Source: Noviherbaspirillum soli (GTDB taxonomy: Bacteria; Pseudomonadota; Gammaproteobacteria; Burkholderiales; Burkholderiaceae_D). Taken from it: a stretch of DNA of 64,000 nucleotides. Shown one piece after another: positions 10,512 to 19,300 of the stretch; the first letter of the stretch is position 1; every line of letters begins with the position of its first letter. Under the pieces are notes generated by a model, which was given only the letters and a program-made list of their open reading frames with translations, searched no databases and was not told the DNA's origin. The translations under genes were made by a program, and so were the position numbers. The stretch lies in the NCBI RefSeq assembly GCF_015352955.1, contig NZ_JACYOX010000026.1:23761-87760 (forward strand). Reading direction: 5' to 3'.

Positions 10512-10823
10512 ATGAGCGATGTACAAAACTGGATTAAAGAAACGGTGACCGGCAATCCGGTCGTGTTGTTCATGAAGGGCACTGCGCAATTCCCGCAATG
10601 CGGTTTCTCGGGCAAGGCGATCCAGTTGCTCAAGGCCAGCGGCGCCGAGAACATCGTCACCGTCAACGTGCTGGAAGACCCGGAAGTGCGCCAGGGCATC
10701 AAGGACTATTCCAACTGGCCGACCGTGCCGCAGTTGTATGTGAAGGGCGAATTCGTTGGCGGTTCGGACATCATGACCGAGATGTATGAGTCGGGCGAAC
10801 TGCAAACCCTGATCAAGGGCTGA
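10512..10823 (+). CDS. grxD: Monothiol glutaredoxin, Grx4/GrxD type
   Basis: 103 residues from the ATG at 10512. An upstream in-frame ATG at 10482 would add 10 residues; the chosen start follows a GAGG Shine-Dalgarno and gives the family length. The CGFS active site is at 30-33 ([10 protein letters not shown]), with [16 protein letters not shown] as the glutathione-binding cis-Pro region. Such proteins bind a [2Fe-2S] cluster with glutathione, often together with BolA proteins, and act in iron-sulfur trafficking. A BolA-like gene lies at 40.0 kb. A TATAAT at 10478-10483 is a candidate -10. A strong terminator follows. Confidence 0.95.
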   Translation: MSDVQNWIKETVTGNPVVLFMKGTAQFPQCGFSGKAIQLLKASGAENIVTVNVLEDPEVRQGIKDYSNWPTVPQLYVKGEFVGGSDIMTEMYESGELQTLIKG

Positions 10824-10840
10824 GTTCCTGTTTCCTGCCA

Positions 10841-10880
10841 ATGGCGGCTGACCGGTCTGTCCGGTCAGCCGCCATTTTTC
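10841..10880 (+). terminator. Intrinsic terminator after grxD
   Basis: A perfect 15-bp stem (10841-10855 with 10861-10875), five-base loop, then TTTTCTTCC. It ends the grxD transcript 17 bases after its stop. Confidence 0.9.
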
Positions 10881-11020
10881 TTCCCAGGCACGCCAGCGCA
10901 AATCCTGGCGTACTGGACTCCCGCGTTCCTTGCCATGCAAGCTGGTAACGACTGTCTCTGACTATCCGATTACCGTACAATCATTCCTCCCAGGAAATGA
11001 CCCGCAGTGCAAGGACGACC

Positions 11021-12388
11021 ATGACCCCGCCTTTTCCCAAGCAACTCTGCATTGCCGGCATTCGGCTGCTTCACAGCGCGCTTCTCGCTCCCGCACTGCT
11101 TGCCCTGCCCTCTATGGCGCAGGCCGCGCCGGCGCCGAAGGCTGCGCAGGCCGAGCCGACTCCAAAGGCTGCGCAGCCCGAGCCGGCCGCGTCGACCGGC
11201 AGGATCATCCAGGTCGGCGGCAACAGCGAAGTCCGCACCATCGCCCAGGCTGCCGCAATGGCACAAGACGGCGACACGGTCGTCATCGCACCCGGCGAGT
11301 ACTACGGCGACGTCGCCAGCTGGCGCCAGGACCGGCTGACCATCCGCGCCGGCGCCGGCGGCAGGGTCAAGCTCATTGCCGCCGGTTCCCACGCCGCCGG
11401 CAAGGGCATCTGGGTCGTCAGTGGCGGCCGCGTGACGGTGGAAGACATCGATTTCGTCGGCGCGCGGGTGCCCGACCGCAACGGCGCCGGCATCCGTTTC
11501 GAAAAAGGCCATCTGGTGGTCAAGCGCTGCTCGTTCAAGGACGGCGAGAACGGCATCCTGACCGCCGGCGATCCGACCGCCACCCTGGAAATCGAGAACA
11601 GCGAATTCGGCAACAATGGCGACGGCAGCGGCAGCACCCACAATCTGTACGTGGGCGACATCGGCATGCTGAAAGTCACCGGCAGCTATTTCCACCATGC
11701 GCGGCAAGGCCACCTGCTGAAGAGCCGGGCCAGGGAAAACCTGATCTTCTACAACCGGCTGACCGACGAGGTGGGCGGCCAGGCCAGCTACGAGCTTGAA
11801 TTTCCCAACGGCGGCATGGCTTACGTGGTTGGCAACATCATCGAGCAGTCGGCCACCACCGACAATTCCACCGTCATTTCCTTCGGCGCAGAAGGCTACC
11901 GTTCGCCGCTCAACGCGCTCTACCTGGCCAGCAACACCATCGTCGACGACCGTCCGCAGGGCGGCATCATGCTCAAGGTTGCAGATGGCGACCGGCAGGT
12001 GCATGCGGTCAACAACCTGCTGGTTGGGCAGGGCAGGATTGACGGCGGACAGGTCAAAGGCTGGCGCGACCGCCTGCGTGACCTTGCCAAGGCCGCCTAC
12101 TACCAGGACAGCAAGCTGCTGTGGACGAAAACCGGCATCGACGGACGTTTCATCAACAACTTCAATGTCGACTGGAGCGCTTTTGCGTTGCCGGTGCGCT
12201 ACGACTACCGCCTGCTGCCCAAGTCCGGCCTGGATGGCAAGTTCGTGTTGCCTGAAGAAGTAAAGGGCATCAGCCTGGTGCCGAAAGGGGAATATGTGCA
12301 TCCGGCCAGGTGGCGGATGCTGGACGTGAAGCCGATCGTGCCGGGAGCGCTCCAGGCAGTGGCGGCAAGCGAATCGGGCGGCAAATAG
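11021..12388 (+). CDS. Secreted right-handed parallel beta-helix protein
   Basis: 455 residues. The start at 11021 is chosen over the ATG at 10997 because AAGGA lies 6 bases upstream. A signal peptide ends near SMAQAAPA (~35). A short Ala/Pro/Lys repeat linker follows (two copies of PKAAQ). From ~60 comes a beta-helix: IIQVGGNSEVRTIAQAAAM, then DGDTVVIAPGEYYGDV, GGRVTVEDIDF, HLVVKRCSFKDGENGI and TLEIENSEFGNNG, as in pectate-lyase-like or right-handed helix repeat proteins. No lyase catalytic set can be assigned, so it may be a polysaccharide-binding or -cleaving surface protein. No PEP-CTERM tail is present, although a detached one lies just downstream. Confidence 0.8.
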   Translation: MTPPFPKQLCIAGIRLLHSALLAPALLALPSMAQAAPAPKAAQAEPTPKAAQPEPAASTGRIIQVGGNSEVRTIAQAAAMAQDGDTVVIAPGEYYGDVASWRQDRLTIRAGAGGRVKLIAAGSHAAGKGIWVVSGGRVTVEDIDFVGARVPDRNGAGIRFEKGHLVVKRCSFKDGENGILTAGDPTATLEIENSEFGNNGDGSGSTHNLYVGDIGMLKVTGSYFHHARQGHLLKSRARENLIFYNRLTDEVGGQASYELEFPNGGMAYVVGNIIEQSATTDNSTVISFGAEGYRSPLNALYLASNTIVDDRPQGGIMLKVADGDRQVHAVNNLLVGQGRIDGGQVKGWRDRLRDLAKAAYYQDSKLLWTKTGIDGRFINNFNVDWSAFALPVRYDYRLLPKSGLDGKFVLPEEVKGISLVPKGEYVHPARWRMLDVKPIVPGALQAVAASESGGK

Positions 12389-12508
12389 CTATTGACACCG
12401 AGCGACTGTTTGGTTTCTTTTAGATAATATTTTTTTGAAGAATATTGCCGTCGGGATTTCTTACATTGACCAAACGGCTGCAATATCGGCCGTCTGAGCC
12501 ATTACACG

Positions 12509-12572
12509 CTCTTTAACAACGTCTCTTTAACAACGTCTCTTTAACAACGTCAAAGCAACGTCAAAGCAACGT
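12509..12572 (+). repeat. Tandem boxA-like repeats (3 x 14 bp, then 2 x 11 bp)
   Basis: Three exact copies of CTCTTTAACAACGT (12509-12522, 12523-12536, 12537-12550) followed by two exact copies of CAAAGCAACGT (12551-12561, 12562-12572). The first copy, with the preceding G, reads GCTCTTTAACAA, which matches the rRNA-operon boxA antitermination element; the other two lack that G. They directly precede the PEP-CTERM remnant. Confidence 0.75.
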
Positions 12573-12684
12573 CAACGGCGGCGGTAATGGCAATGGCGAA
12601 GTCACCGAACTGGCAACCACCGCCCTGCTCGGTCTGGGCCTGCTCGGCTTCGCAGCGTCACGCCGCAAGCTGAAGTCGAAATAA
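12551..12684 (+). pseudogene. Detached C-terminus of a PEP-CTERM protein
   Basis: In one frame ending at the TAA at 12682-12684, a Gly/Asn-rich linker (NGGGNGNGE) leads into VTELATTALLGLGLLGFAAS and a basic end (RRKLKSK). This is the layout of a PEP-CTERM sorting signal: PEP motif, hydrophobic helix, Arg/Lys end. The motif itself has decayed from VPEPAT to VTELAT. There is no start codon or signal peptide in this frame, which is closed upstream by a stop in the tandem repeats. It is best read as the 3' remnant of a deleted gene. Confidence 0.75.
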
Positions 12685-12705
12685 CAATCCGCTACAACCG
12701 AAAAC

Positions 12706-12736
12706 AAAAAGCCTGCTCGTCGAGCAGGCTTTTTTA
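12706..12736. terminator. Bidirectional intrinsic terminator
   Basis: GCCTGCTCG at 12711-12719 pairs with CGAGCAGGC at 12721-12729, with an A-run before and a T-run after. It can end the plus-strand PEP-CTERM remnant and the minus-strand acyltransferase. Confidence 0.85.
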
Positions 12737-12756
12737 TTTCCCCCCGATGAAAGTTT

Positions 12757-13827
12757 TCAGCGCCCCGCGGCAGGAACCGCAGGCGGCGCCCGCCGGATGA
12801 AGGAAAGCGCATGCTGTGTAAGCGGTTTTTCCACAAGCAGGTGCATCAGCACGCCAGCGATGGCCGACACCGTCAGGTAAATCGCAAAATTGGCAAGAAT
12901 TTGCCAAGCGCTCGTCGCCGGCAGACCGGACAGCCTGATGAGTTTCGTAGTGAGCACCAAAGCAGGTATATGGAACAGGTAAATCGCGTAGGAAGCATCT
13001 CCCAGCAGGCGCAGCGACGGCAGCCTGATGCCGTCAAACAGGAAAACAGCGGCAAACACGATCATTGAAGACGTCAGGAGCAGCGAGATATCGCCCATCA
13101 GCCGCGGCAGGACAATCAGGCCGGCAAAGCCCGCCAGCAGCAGCAACAGCATCGTCCAGCGCGCTGGCTGCCATGCGGCCTTCCTCAGCATTTCGACCAC
13201 GTAATACAGCAGCACGCCCGCCAGAAAATGCAGCATCACCGCGGATGTATAGAAGTGAAAGGCCGCTGATTGCCCTTCTACCGCGGGGGGCAACAGGCAA
13301 AGGCCGAACAAGCTGATGGCCATAAAGGCAATGCTGAACCGGCCAAGGAAGAGCGACAGGCCGAAAAGAAAGTAAAAGAACATTTCATAGTTGAGCGACC
13401 ATCCTGGCACCAGCGTGGGCCAGATCTGGTCGGGATAGGCCTGGTTCCAGTGTGGAATGAAGAAGGCATCCATCAACAGTACCGGATCGGTCAGCGATGT
13501 TTTGTACACCAGCGCGGCGGACAGGAACAGCGCAATCCAGTACATCGGCACAACGCGTACGATGCGCCGCTTCCAGAACAGCATGGCTTCTCCCAGGCGC
13601 TCCCGCAACGACTGACCGGCCGCCAGCTGCCCGCCTCGGGTCGAATACATCATCACCAAGCCACTGATCACGAAAAAGATTTCCACGCCGCGCGCGCCGA
13701 AAATGATGGTCATCGCGCCGCCGAACTCATGCCGCGCATGGTGAAAAACCACCATCATGGCCGCGATGCCGCGCAGGTATTGAACACCTTCAAGCAGACG
13801 TTGCTGGCCCATTGCCGCATGTTTCAT
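12757..13827 (-). CDS. Acyltransferase-3 family membrane protein (ExoZ/OafA type)
   Basis: 356 residues from the ATG at 13827, which has GGAGG eight bases upstream; the frame extends upstream without such a signal. About ten membrane helices. The N-terminal motif YLRGIAAMMVVFHHAR holds the catalytic-type His pair, and GARGVEIFFVISGLVMMYS is typical of the family. These inner-membrane enzymes O-acetylate polysaccharide, lipid or lipid-linked sugars. The substrate is unknown; nearby polysaccharide-related genes make a surface-glycan target plausible. It stands alone between two terminators. Confidence 0.88.
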   Translation of the reverse strand: MKHAAMGQQRLLEGVQYLRGIAAMMVVFHHARHEFGGAMTIIFGARGVEIFFVISGLVMMYSTRGGQLAAGQSLRERLGEAMLFWKRRIVRVVPMYWIALFLSAALVYKTSLTDPVLLMDAFFIPHWNQAYPDQIWPTLVPGWSLNYEMFFYFLFGLSLFLGRFSIAFMAISLFGLCLLPPAVEGQSAAFHFYTSAVMLHFLAGVLLYYVVEMLRKAAWQPARWTMLLLLLAGFAGLIVLPRLMGDISLLLTSSMIVFAAVFLFDGIRLPSLRLLGDASYAIYLFHIPALVLTTKLIRLSGLPATSAWQILANFAIYLTVSAIAGVLMHLLVEKPLTQHALSFIRRAPPAVPAAGR

Positions 13828-13946
13828 CCCAATCCCCTCCATGCTGCATAGCAATACGAAGTCGTTACGTTAGCACTTTGGCCATAAAAGAATCTGCGCG
13901 AATCGTGACCGTGGCGCCTTTCTATTTCTTATCGGAATTCATTTTG

Positions 13947-13990
13947 AAAAAATGCGGCAAGGGCAGCGGAATGCTCCGTTGCCCTTGCCG
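13947..13990 (-). terminator. Terminator after the hydroxybutyrate-oligomer hydrolase gene
   Basis: A 16-bp stem with one mismatch (13955-13970 with 13975-13990), loop ATGC, followed on the minus strand by CATTTTTTC. It lies 48 bases beyond the stop codon at 14038. Confidence 0.85.
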
Positions 13991-14037
13991 TTTGCTCCGA
14001 CTGCCGGCGCTACCGTGCCGGCAATCCACTTATGCCG

Positions 14038-16653
14038 TCAATCAGGCACGTTGACGATCGTACCGGTAGTGACGATGCGGTTTTCTGCGGCCGGACTGAT
14101 CGCAATCGGCGGGAGATTGGCATCGGTCACCGTCGTCGTTGCGCTGGCACGCGGCACCGTCCGGACCACTTGGCTGGCCGGCAGCGCAGCCGAGCCATTC
14201 AGGTTGGCATAGACCGCATCGAGCGCCCGGAACAGGTAGACGTGCATGGGCACGATGGTTGCGGGAACAACGGAACTGAACACGTCGAAGTGGTTGGCAT
14301 TGGTCACTTCCACGTAGCGCAGCTTGCTGGCGGCCCCTTCCACCGTGCTGTTGAGCCCGAGGTAGGCGCGGGAGGCATGATTCACCGGCACCAGATGGTC
14401 GCTGCGGCCGGCGACGATCACTGCCGGCTTGCCGCGCAGATTGCCGCTTGCCAGCACCTCCGCGACGCCGGCGCGCACCCGGCTGCTCTGCTCGGCCAGG
14501 GCGCCGGTCAGCGCAGCGTTGGTGACCGGATCGCGGCCCGTCATCAGGGAACGCAGGCACAGTACGCCGTCGAGCGACTGGTCGGCGCGGCCGGTGGAAG
14601 GCGATATGCCAACGGCGTAAGCCTTGGCGCCGCCCACCGAGTCCTCATAGACCGGGTTGCCGATGATGCCGTTCTGGGATGCGAAGCTCTGCGCCCGCTC
14701 CTCGGCCGTCAGGGCTGCCGGTGTGCCGGCGCCGTCGGTCTTGGCGAAGGTAAAGCCGCATACCTTGTCGGCTGGGGTGAACCGGCCGTAGGCATTGGCA
14801 TAGGTGACGGTCACCAGGAAATTGGTGTTGGCATTGAAGCCGGCGAACGCGCCGCTCGCTGCAGCCGCCAGGGCGGTCTGGAAGGCATCGCTGTCGGCGG
14901 TCCAGCCGTAGTCACGCAGCCGCTTACGGGCATCCGCCTGCTGGCTGGCAAGATCGCTGCCAGTCAGCAAGCCTTTCTGTACCAGGCTGGTGCAGCGTCC
15001 GGCGTTGCCTGCAATGCAAGGCTGGTAGATCGCGGCGAAGCTGGAGTAGTCGTACAGCGGCTTGCCCGGCGCGACTACCGCCGCGCCTGCCTGCTGGATG
15101 GTGTAGCCATCCGGCTTGCGTGGCTGGATCTGCGGCTCGTTGGCGGCCACGCCATCGATCAGGCCCAGCCTGTCCTGTTCGGCTGCCAGCAGCGCAGCGC
15201 CGCCGCCATTGGAAATCGAGGAGGCGATAACGGTCGTGTTGGCCGGGGTGATCACGCGGGCTTTCTGACCGGCCGCACCGCTTCCGTATTCCTCGTTGAG
15301 CGCATAGAAAGCGAAGGCCACCGCGTCCAGGGTGCTCCTGCCCCAGTCCTTTTCCGGATTTTCCCGGGAATAGGCATGCTTGAAGGCGATCCGGTTGGGC
15401 AACTGTGCGTTGAGGGCGGCTGCCGTCGTGCCCGGCAATGCGGCAGTAAACAGCGATTCCTTGCCGGCAACGGCAGCAGTGGCGCGCAGGCCATTGCGCA
15501 GGTTGACGGTATCATCATTCAGGGTATGCAGGCCGGTGCCAGTGCCCTTGTCCGTGTAGGCAACGGCGCAGCCGTTCTTCAAACCCCACTCGCCGGCGGT
15601 GCCGATGGCACCGTACACGCCACGCGAACCGGACGACGCGCCGGTGACGATGCAGGGTTTGGCCTTGTCGAAGGTGGTCGGGATCTGCACCATCAGGGTG
15701 ACATTGCGGCGGCCGCTGCTGTCGCCGACGTAGGTGATGTATTCCTTGCCGGCGATCTTGCCCTCGCCTTCCACGCCGGCCTTGGTCACGTTGGGGCCGT
15801 ACATGGAACCGAAGCCGCTTGCGGTGGAGGCATCTATCACTGCGCGGTAATTGTTATAGATTGCATTTTTCCGCAGTTCGGCGGCGGTGGGATTGGCCTT
15901 GTCGGCATAGCCCGGTGCAGCCGCCAGCAGGCCGGTCTTGCCAAGGCCGCCGGTCAGCAGGTCGTCGCTGGCGCCATCGTAGCTGGCCACGATGATGTCC
16001 CGTATGAATTCCGGCTTGCCGTTCAGCGACAGCAGACTGTTGCTGTTGCCACGCTGAGGCTTGAACAGTGTCAGCATGCGATCGACCTCATCGCCATCCT
16101 GGTTTTTGCTAGCTGGCACAAAGACAACCGTGCGCGGGCTGGTATCGGTCACGCCGGCGATCGTACCCAATTCCTGCTTCATCAGCTTCTTGAATGCCTC
16201 TTCGGCTTCAGCCACCTTGCTGGCAGAGACGCTGCGGAACTCGCCGCTGCTGAAGCTGGCCTCCAGCGCAGAGTCGTCGGCTGCATTCAACGCCAGTTGC
16301 GCGATGGATCGGGTGAAGTTGGTCAGATTGACGCGCTTGTCTACATCATCAGCGGTCAACAGAGTGTAATAAGTACCGCTGGCGCCGGCCACCTTCAGCA
16401 TGAGAGGAAACCGCAGGCCGCTGGTGGAAAAACTGAAATTGCCGTCGTCGTCGGTTGTAGCGGTGCGGCTGTTGCCGTCGACATCGCGGATTGCGATTTT
16501 CGCATTCGCAATCGCCGCGCCTTCTGCAGCCACACCCTTTATCGTCACGCCGGCCGAGGCATCATTCCCGCCGCTGCCGCCGCATCCAAACAGCGACGCG
16601 GTAACTAATGAAATGGCAAGAAGCTCGCTTATTAGTACTGTTTTTCTGGGCAT
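14038..16653 (-). CDS. 3-hydroxybutyrate-oligomer hydrolase with N-terminal lipoprotein/Ig-like extension
   Basis: 871 residues. Residues 1-24 are a lipoprotein signal (LFGC lipobox, Cys24). Residues ~35-95 resemble a carboxypeptidase-regulatory or Ig-like fold (GVTIKGVAAEGAAIANAKIA, DGNFSF). From ~213 the sequence matches what I know of D-(-)-3-hydroxybutyrate oligomer hydrolase: ASYDGASDDLLTGGLGKTGL, the serine motif SSISNGGGAAL with Ser481 as likely nucleophile, and the end TIVNVPD. The family hydrolyses 3HB oligomers from PHB breakdown. Family members are usually ~650-700 residues without this front end. A membrane-anchored form would act on extracellular polymer. AGGAG sits 7 bases before the ATG. 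The gene stands alone. Confidence 0.85.
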   Translation of the reverse strand: MPRKTVLISELLAISLVTASLFGCGGSGGNDASAGVTIKGVAAEGAAIANAKIAIRDVDGNSRTATTDDDGNFSFSTSGLRFPLMLKVAGASGTYYTLLTADDVDKRVNLTNFTRSIAQLALNAADDSALEASFSSGEFRSVSASKVAEAEEAFKKLMKQELGTIAGVTDTSPRTVVFVPASKNQDGDEVDRMLTLFKPQRGNSNSLLSLNGKPEFIRDIIVASYDGASDDLLTGGLGKTGLLAAAPGYADKANPTAAELRKNAIYNNYRAVIDASTASGFGSMYGPNVTKAGVEGEGKIAGKEYITYVGDSSGRRNVTLMVQIPTTFDKAKPCIVTGASSGSRGVYGAIGTAGEWGLKNGCAVAYTDKGTGTGLHTLNDDTVNLRNGLRATAAVAGKESLFTAALPGTTAAALNAQLPNRIAFKHAYSRENPEKDWGRSTLDAVAFAFYALNEEYGSGAAGQKARVITPANTTVIASSISNGGGAALLAAEQDRLGLIDGVAANEPQIQPRKPDGYTIQQAGAAVVAPGKPLYDYSSFAAIYQPCIAGNAGRCTSLVQKGLLTGSDLASQQADARKRLRDYGWTADSDAFQTALAAAASGAFAGFNANTNFLVTVTYANAYGRFTPADKVCGFTFAKTDGAGTPAALTAEERAQSFASQNGIIGNPVYEDSVGGAKAYAVGISPSTGRADQSLDGVLCLRSLMTGRDPVTNAALTGALAEQSSRVRAGVAEVLASGNLRGKPAVIVAGRSDHLVPVNHASRAYLGLNSTVEGAASKLRYVEVTNANHFDVFSSVVPATIVPMHVYLFRALDAVYANLNGSAALPASQVVRTVPRASATTTVTDANLPPIAISPAAENRIVTTGTIVNVPD

Positions 16654-17656
16654 ACCTGTCTCCTGAATTGAATGGTCTTTCGCCTTGGATGCTTATTGCT
16701 GACATTTCGATACGCCTTGACCGGTATGCTTTTCCACCCCCAATAAACCCCGGCAATCGCAAAGGATTGCCTGCGTTAACATCAGGCATCAGCCGTTAAA
16801 GGTTGGCTGAGGCAGCTCTGACCATGGCGATACACGAGCATATTTATCGAATGACAACATTGTTAGAAATAAATCAATTGTTATAATTTGTCAACGCTTA
16901 TTAACCTTTCGAAAGGTTAAAAATCTGAAACTCGAGAGATGGGAATGGGAATGAGGATGGGGATGAAAATTCCTCCCAGCTTTGTTTCAAAAGTGAAACT
17001 CACGCAGGTGAGCGATGCATCGCCCCCAACGGAGAAAAGAGGGCGGCTTATTAGGGAGTGTTATGCCAACCCCAACCCATAATGCGCCATGAAACTGTGG
17101 CTTTTTCCGCCTGGCTGCGTTCGGATCGTTGTCAATAGCTGGGCTAATGACTCTTCGCCCGTCTTGCTAGGCGAAAAAATCCATCAGTTTCATCTGGCAC
17201 GTCATGGTTTGTGATTGGTATTAGAAATCTCGGGACGGTTGCTGGAAGCCTCCCCCACTGGCCATCTGCGGCGTTGCGACTGTACGCCGAAAACCCGTTA
17301 CGGCCTCGTTGCCGGGCTTTCGGCGCGCGCACTGACTGGCAAGCCAATGCCGGTCTACAGGCGAATAGCATCCGATCCGCCCGTGGAAACCTTTCAGCTG
17401 GCGGGTTCCGACAACTCCCTACCCTTCTGAGATCCATAGGCTGTTTCGGCTGGGCACACCGTTGGGATCGCTGGACGTCAGCGGATCCGCCCCTATTAAT
17501 TGCAGCGTCCGAATCATAAGGGCGTCGCTCCCAAGTACGATTCGGAAAGGAAAAATTGCAGTTGTTGCGCGGGCGTCATCTGCGCCTGGACCAGCGGCTT
17601 GGCGCCGGCTAATGCCATGAATATCTGGCGCAGAGTTTACGTCTCCAAGAGGCCGT
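16654..17656. other. 1 kb intergenic region, no gene recognised
   Basis: The first ~300 bases should hold the hydrolase promoter. A G-rich purine tract lies at 16936-16966. The part from ~17060 on is GC-richer and carries short frames on both strands (such as 17144-17437 minus), none resembling a protein I know. It may be decayed coding or mobile DNA. Confidence 0.4.
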
Positions 17657-19300
17657 TCACGGCAACGGCGTTACCTGGACCTTGGTCACCCGGACGTTGG
17701 CATCTTCAGAATACAAGCCGATGGAACCTGCAACATCCAACACCGCGCCCGTATAGTTGGCCACTTGTCGCCCATTTATCGATACCGTGACATGGTTGCC
17801 AACTTTTTCGATATCGTAAGTATTGAACATGCCTATGGCTTGCGCATTGCTTGGACCGGTGTACAGGAAAGTCTGGCCGTTTGCATCCATCGCGGTTCCT
17901 AGTTCCACGCCATTCGGTTTCAGTATGAAATAGTTCGTGGACTTGCCGGAAGCGGTGGGCAGATAGTTAAAGAAAATCCAGAAGGTTTCCCAGGAATTGG
18001 GAGCGCTATTCAATCTGATTTGCTTATCGGTGATCGCCGTAATCGTCAAATGGAAATTGCGTAACTGCAGATTGTTTGCCAGGGTTAAAGCGGCATGAGT
18101 CTCGCTCGGGATAGTTGGCGCTTTTGGATTAAGGCCGACGCCGGCGGTGGCGTCGTAGGTCACGGAGCCATAGCCATTGTATTGAGTTGTCCAGTACCCC
18201 GATGTCGTCGGCACGGTTTGCACCGTGCTGTCGGTACCCGATAAGGATGTGGTACTCGTGCTAGTGCTTGATGTCGTGGCGGAAGTCGTCGAGGTTGAAG
18301 TCGTCGTGGAGGTTGTGCTGGTAGGCGTGGTAGAGCCATCAGGCACGCTAGCGATTGCCGAATTCAGGGTTTGCAGCAGGGGCTGGGTATTTGGAATCAT
18401 GTCCGGGTGAAAGTACCACCAGAAATAACCACCCACGTAGTTCGGGACGCTCAATTGTTTGCTGTAATAGCGGGTAATATATTCTGCCTTTTTTGAACTA
18501 ATAGTTGTACCTGTCTCACCAAATCCGATCTTGGAATTCGGGAACATCGCATGGAGCTTGGTGAAAACCTGGTTCCAATCCGGCTTTATCCCGTTGCAAT
18601 CGTCCTCGTAAAAACTTACTAGGACATAGTCCAAGCCCTGCTTCATGCGATCCGGGATATTAGTCTGCGCCCAAGTAAACATTTCATTTGCCGGCTTGGA
18701 CCAGCAATCCTGGTTGTAATACAGCGTCAATTCCGTAGTTTTACCTTGGGATTTCACATAGTCATAGGCCCCTGTCATTTTCGCCACGACATCAGAAGTA
18801 TTCCCGAGCCATTCGCCATTGATTTCATTACCGACCTCCCATATATCGACGTTATCTCCCAGCACGGTGACGTATTCCTTGGTCCGGTCAATATAAGCTT
18901 GTACCGAATATTGTTTTACATACATTGAATCCAGTAATTCGCCCATTACATAACTGACATCGCGAATTTTCTGAGTGGCATTCTGATAATAACTAGCCGC
19001 TACGAATTCATCGAAAACGATACGCGTGGTCGGTACTTTGCTTATGCTTTTCAACGAAGTAACGGCAGCCGACAGATTACCGATGCTATCCAGGGTGACG
19101 CCAGTCATTGGCGTAGGAATCGGCAGCGCCGGACGCGGACGACTATACACGGTCGTGGCGGCAAGCTTGGTTTCCGTTGCGGTCGGTATCGACGCAGTCC
19201 CGGACGAGGCTGTGTCTCCTGAGCCGCCACAGGCCGAAAGCATTACGACGGCGGATAGCGCGCATGGAAACCAGCTCGCAATAGAAATTTTCGAACCCAT
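17657..19300 (-). CDS. Glycosidase-like lipoprotein with Ser/Thr linker and C-terminal lectin-like domain
   Basis: 547 residues. A lipoprotein signal has lipobox LSAC (Cys24). Residues ~65-320 look like a TIM-barrel glycoside hydrolase of clan-A style: WEVGNEINGEW, with Glu159 after Asn as candidate acid/base, and KIGFGETG, with Glu262 as candidate nucleophile. Residues 321-358 are a nearly pure Ser/Thr linker. Residues ~367-547 form a beta-rich domain (YNGYGSVTYD to VRVTKVQV) resembling concanavalin-like or carbohydrate-binding modules. The likely role is to cut a polysaccharide at the cell surface. The substrate is unknown. GGAGA precedes the ATG by 8 bases. GC is lower than in its neighbours, which may mean transfer. 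Confidence 0.7.
   Translation of the reverse strand: MGSKISIASWFPCALSAVVMLSACGGSGDTASSGTASIPTATETKLAATTVYSRPRPALPIPTPMTGVTLDSIGNLSAAVTSLKSISKVPTTRIVFDEFVAASYYQNATQKIRDVSYVMGELLDSMYVKQYSVQAYIDRTKEYVTVLGDNVDIWEVGNEINGEWLGNTSDVVAKMTGAYDYVKSQGKTTELTLYYNQDCWSKPANEMFTWAQTNIPDRMKQGLDYVLVSFYEDDCNGIKPDWNQVFTKLHAMFPNSKIGFGETGTTISSKKAEYITRYYSKQLSVPNYVGGYFWWYFHPDMIPNTQPLLQTLNSAIASVPDGSTTPTSTTSTTTSTSTTSATTSSTSTSTTSLSGTDSTVQTVPTTSGYWTTQYNGYGSVTYDATAGVGLNPKAPTIPSETHAALTLANNLQLRNFHLTITAITDKQIRLNSAPNSWETFWIFFNYLPTASGKSTNYFILKPNGVELGTAMDANGQTFLYTGPSNAQAIGMFNTYDIEKVGNHVTVSINGRQVANYTGAVLDVAGSIGLYSEDANVRVTKVQVTPLP

Noticed and set aside
14032..16608. 858-codon open frame opposite the hydroxybutyrate-oligomer hydrolase
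   Set aside because: Low-complexity product without domains; the minus-strand gene has lipobox, family motifs, ribosome site and terminator.
16936..16966. G-run tract considered as a G-quadruplex
   Set aside because: Runs of 3, 3, 2 and 4 G are too weak to claim a quadruplex; probably a simple purine tract.
17144..17437. 97-codon minus-strand frame in the gap before the glycosidase-like gene
   Set aside because: No start signal, no recognisable motif, and equally long frames on the other strand.
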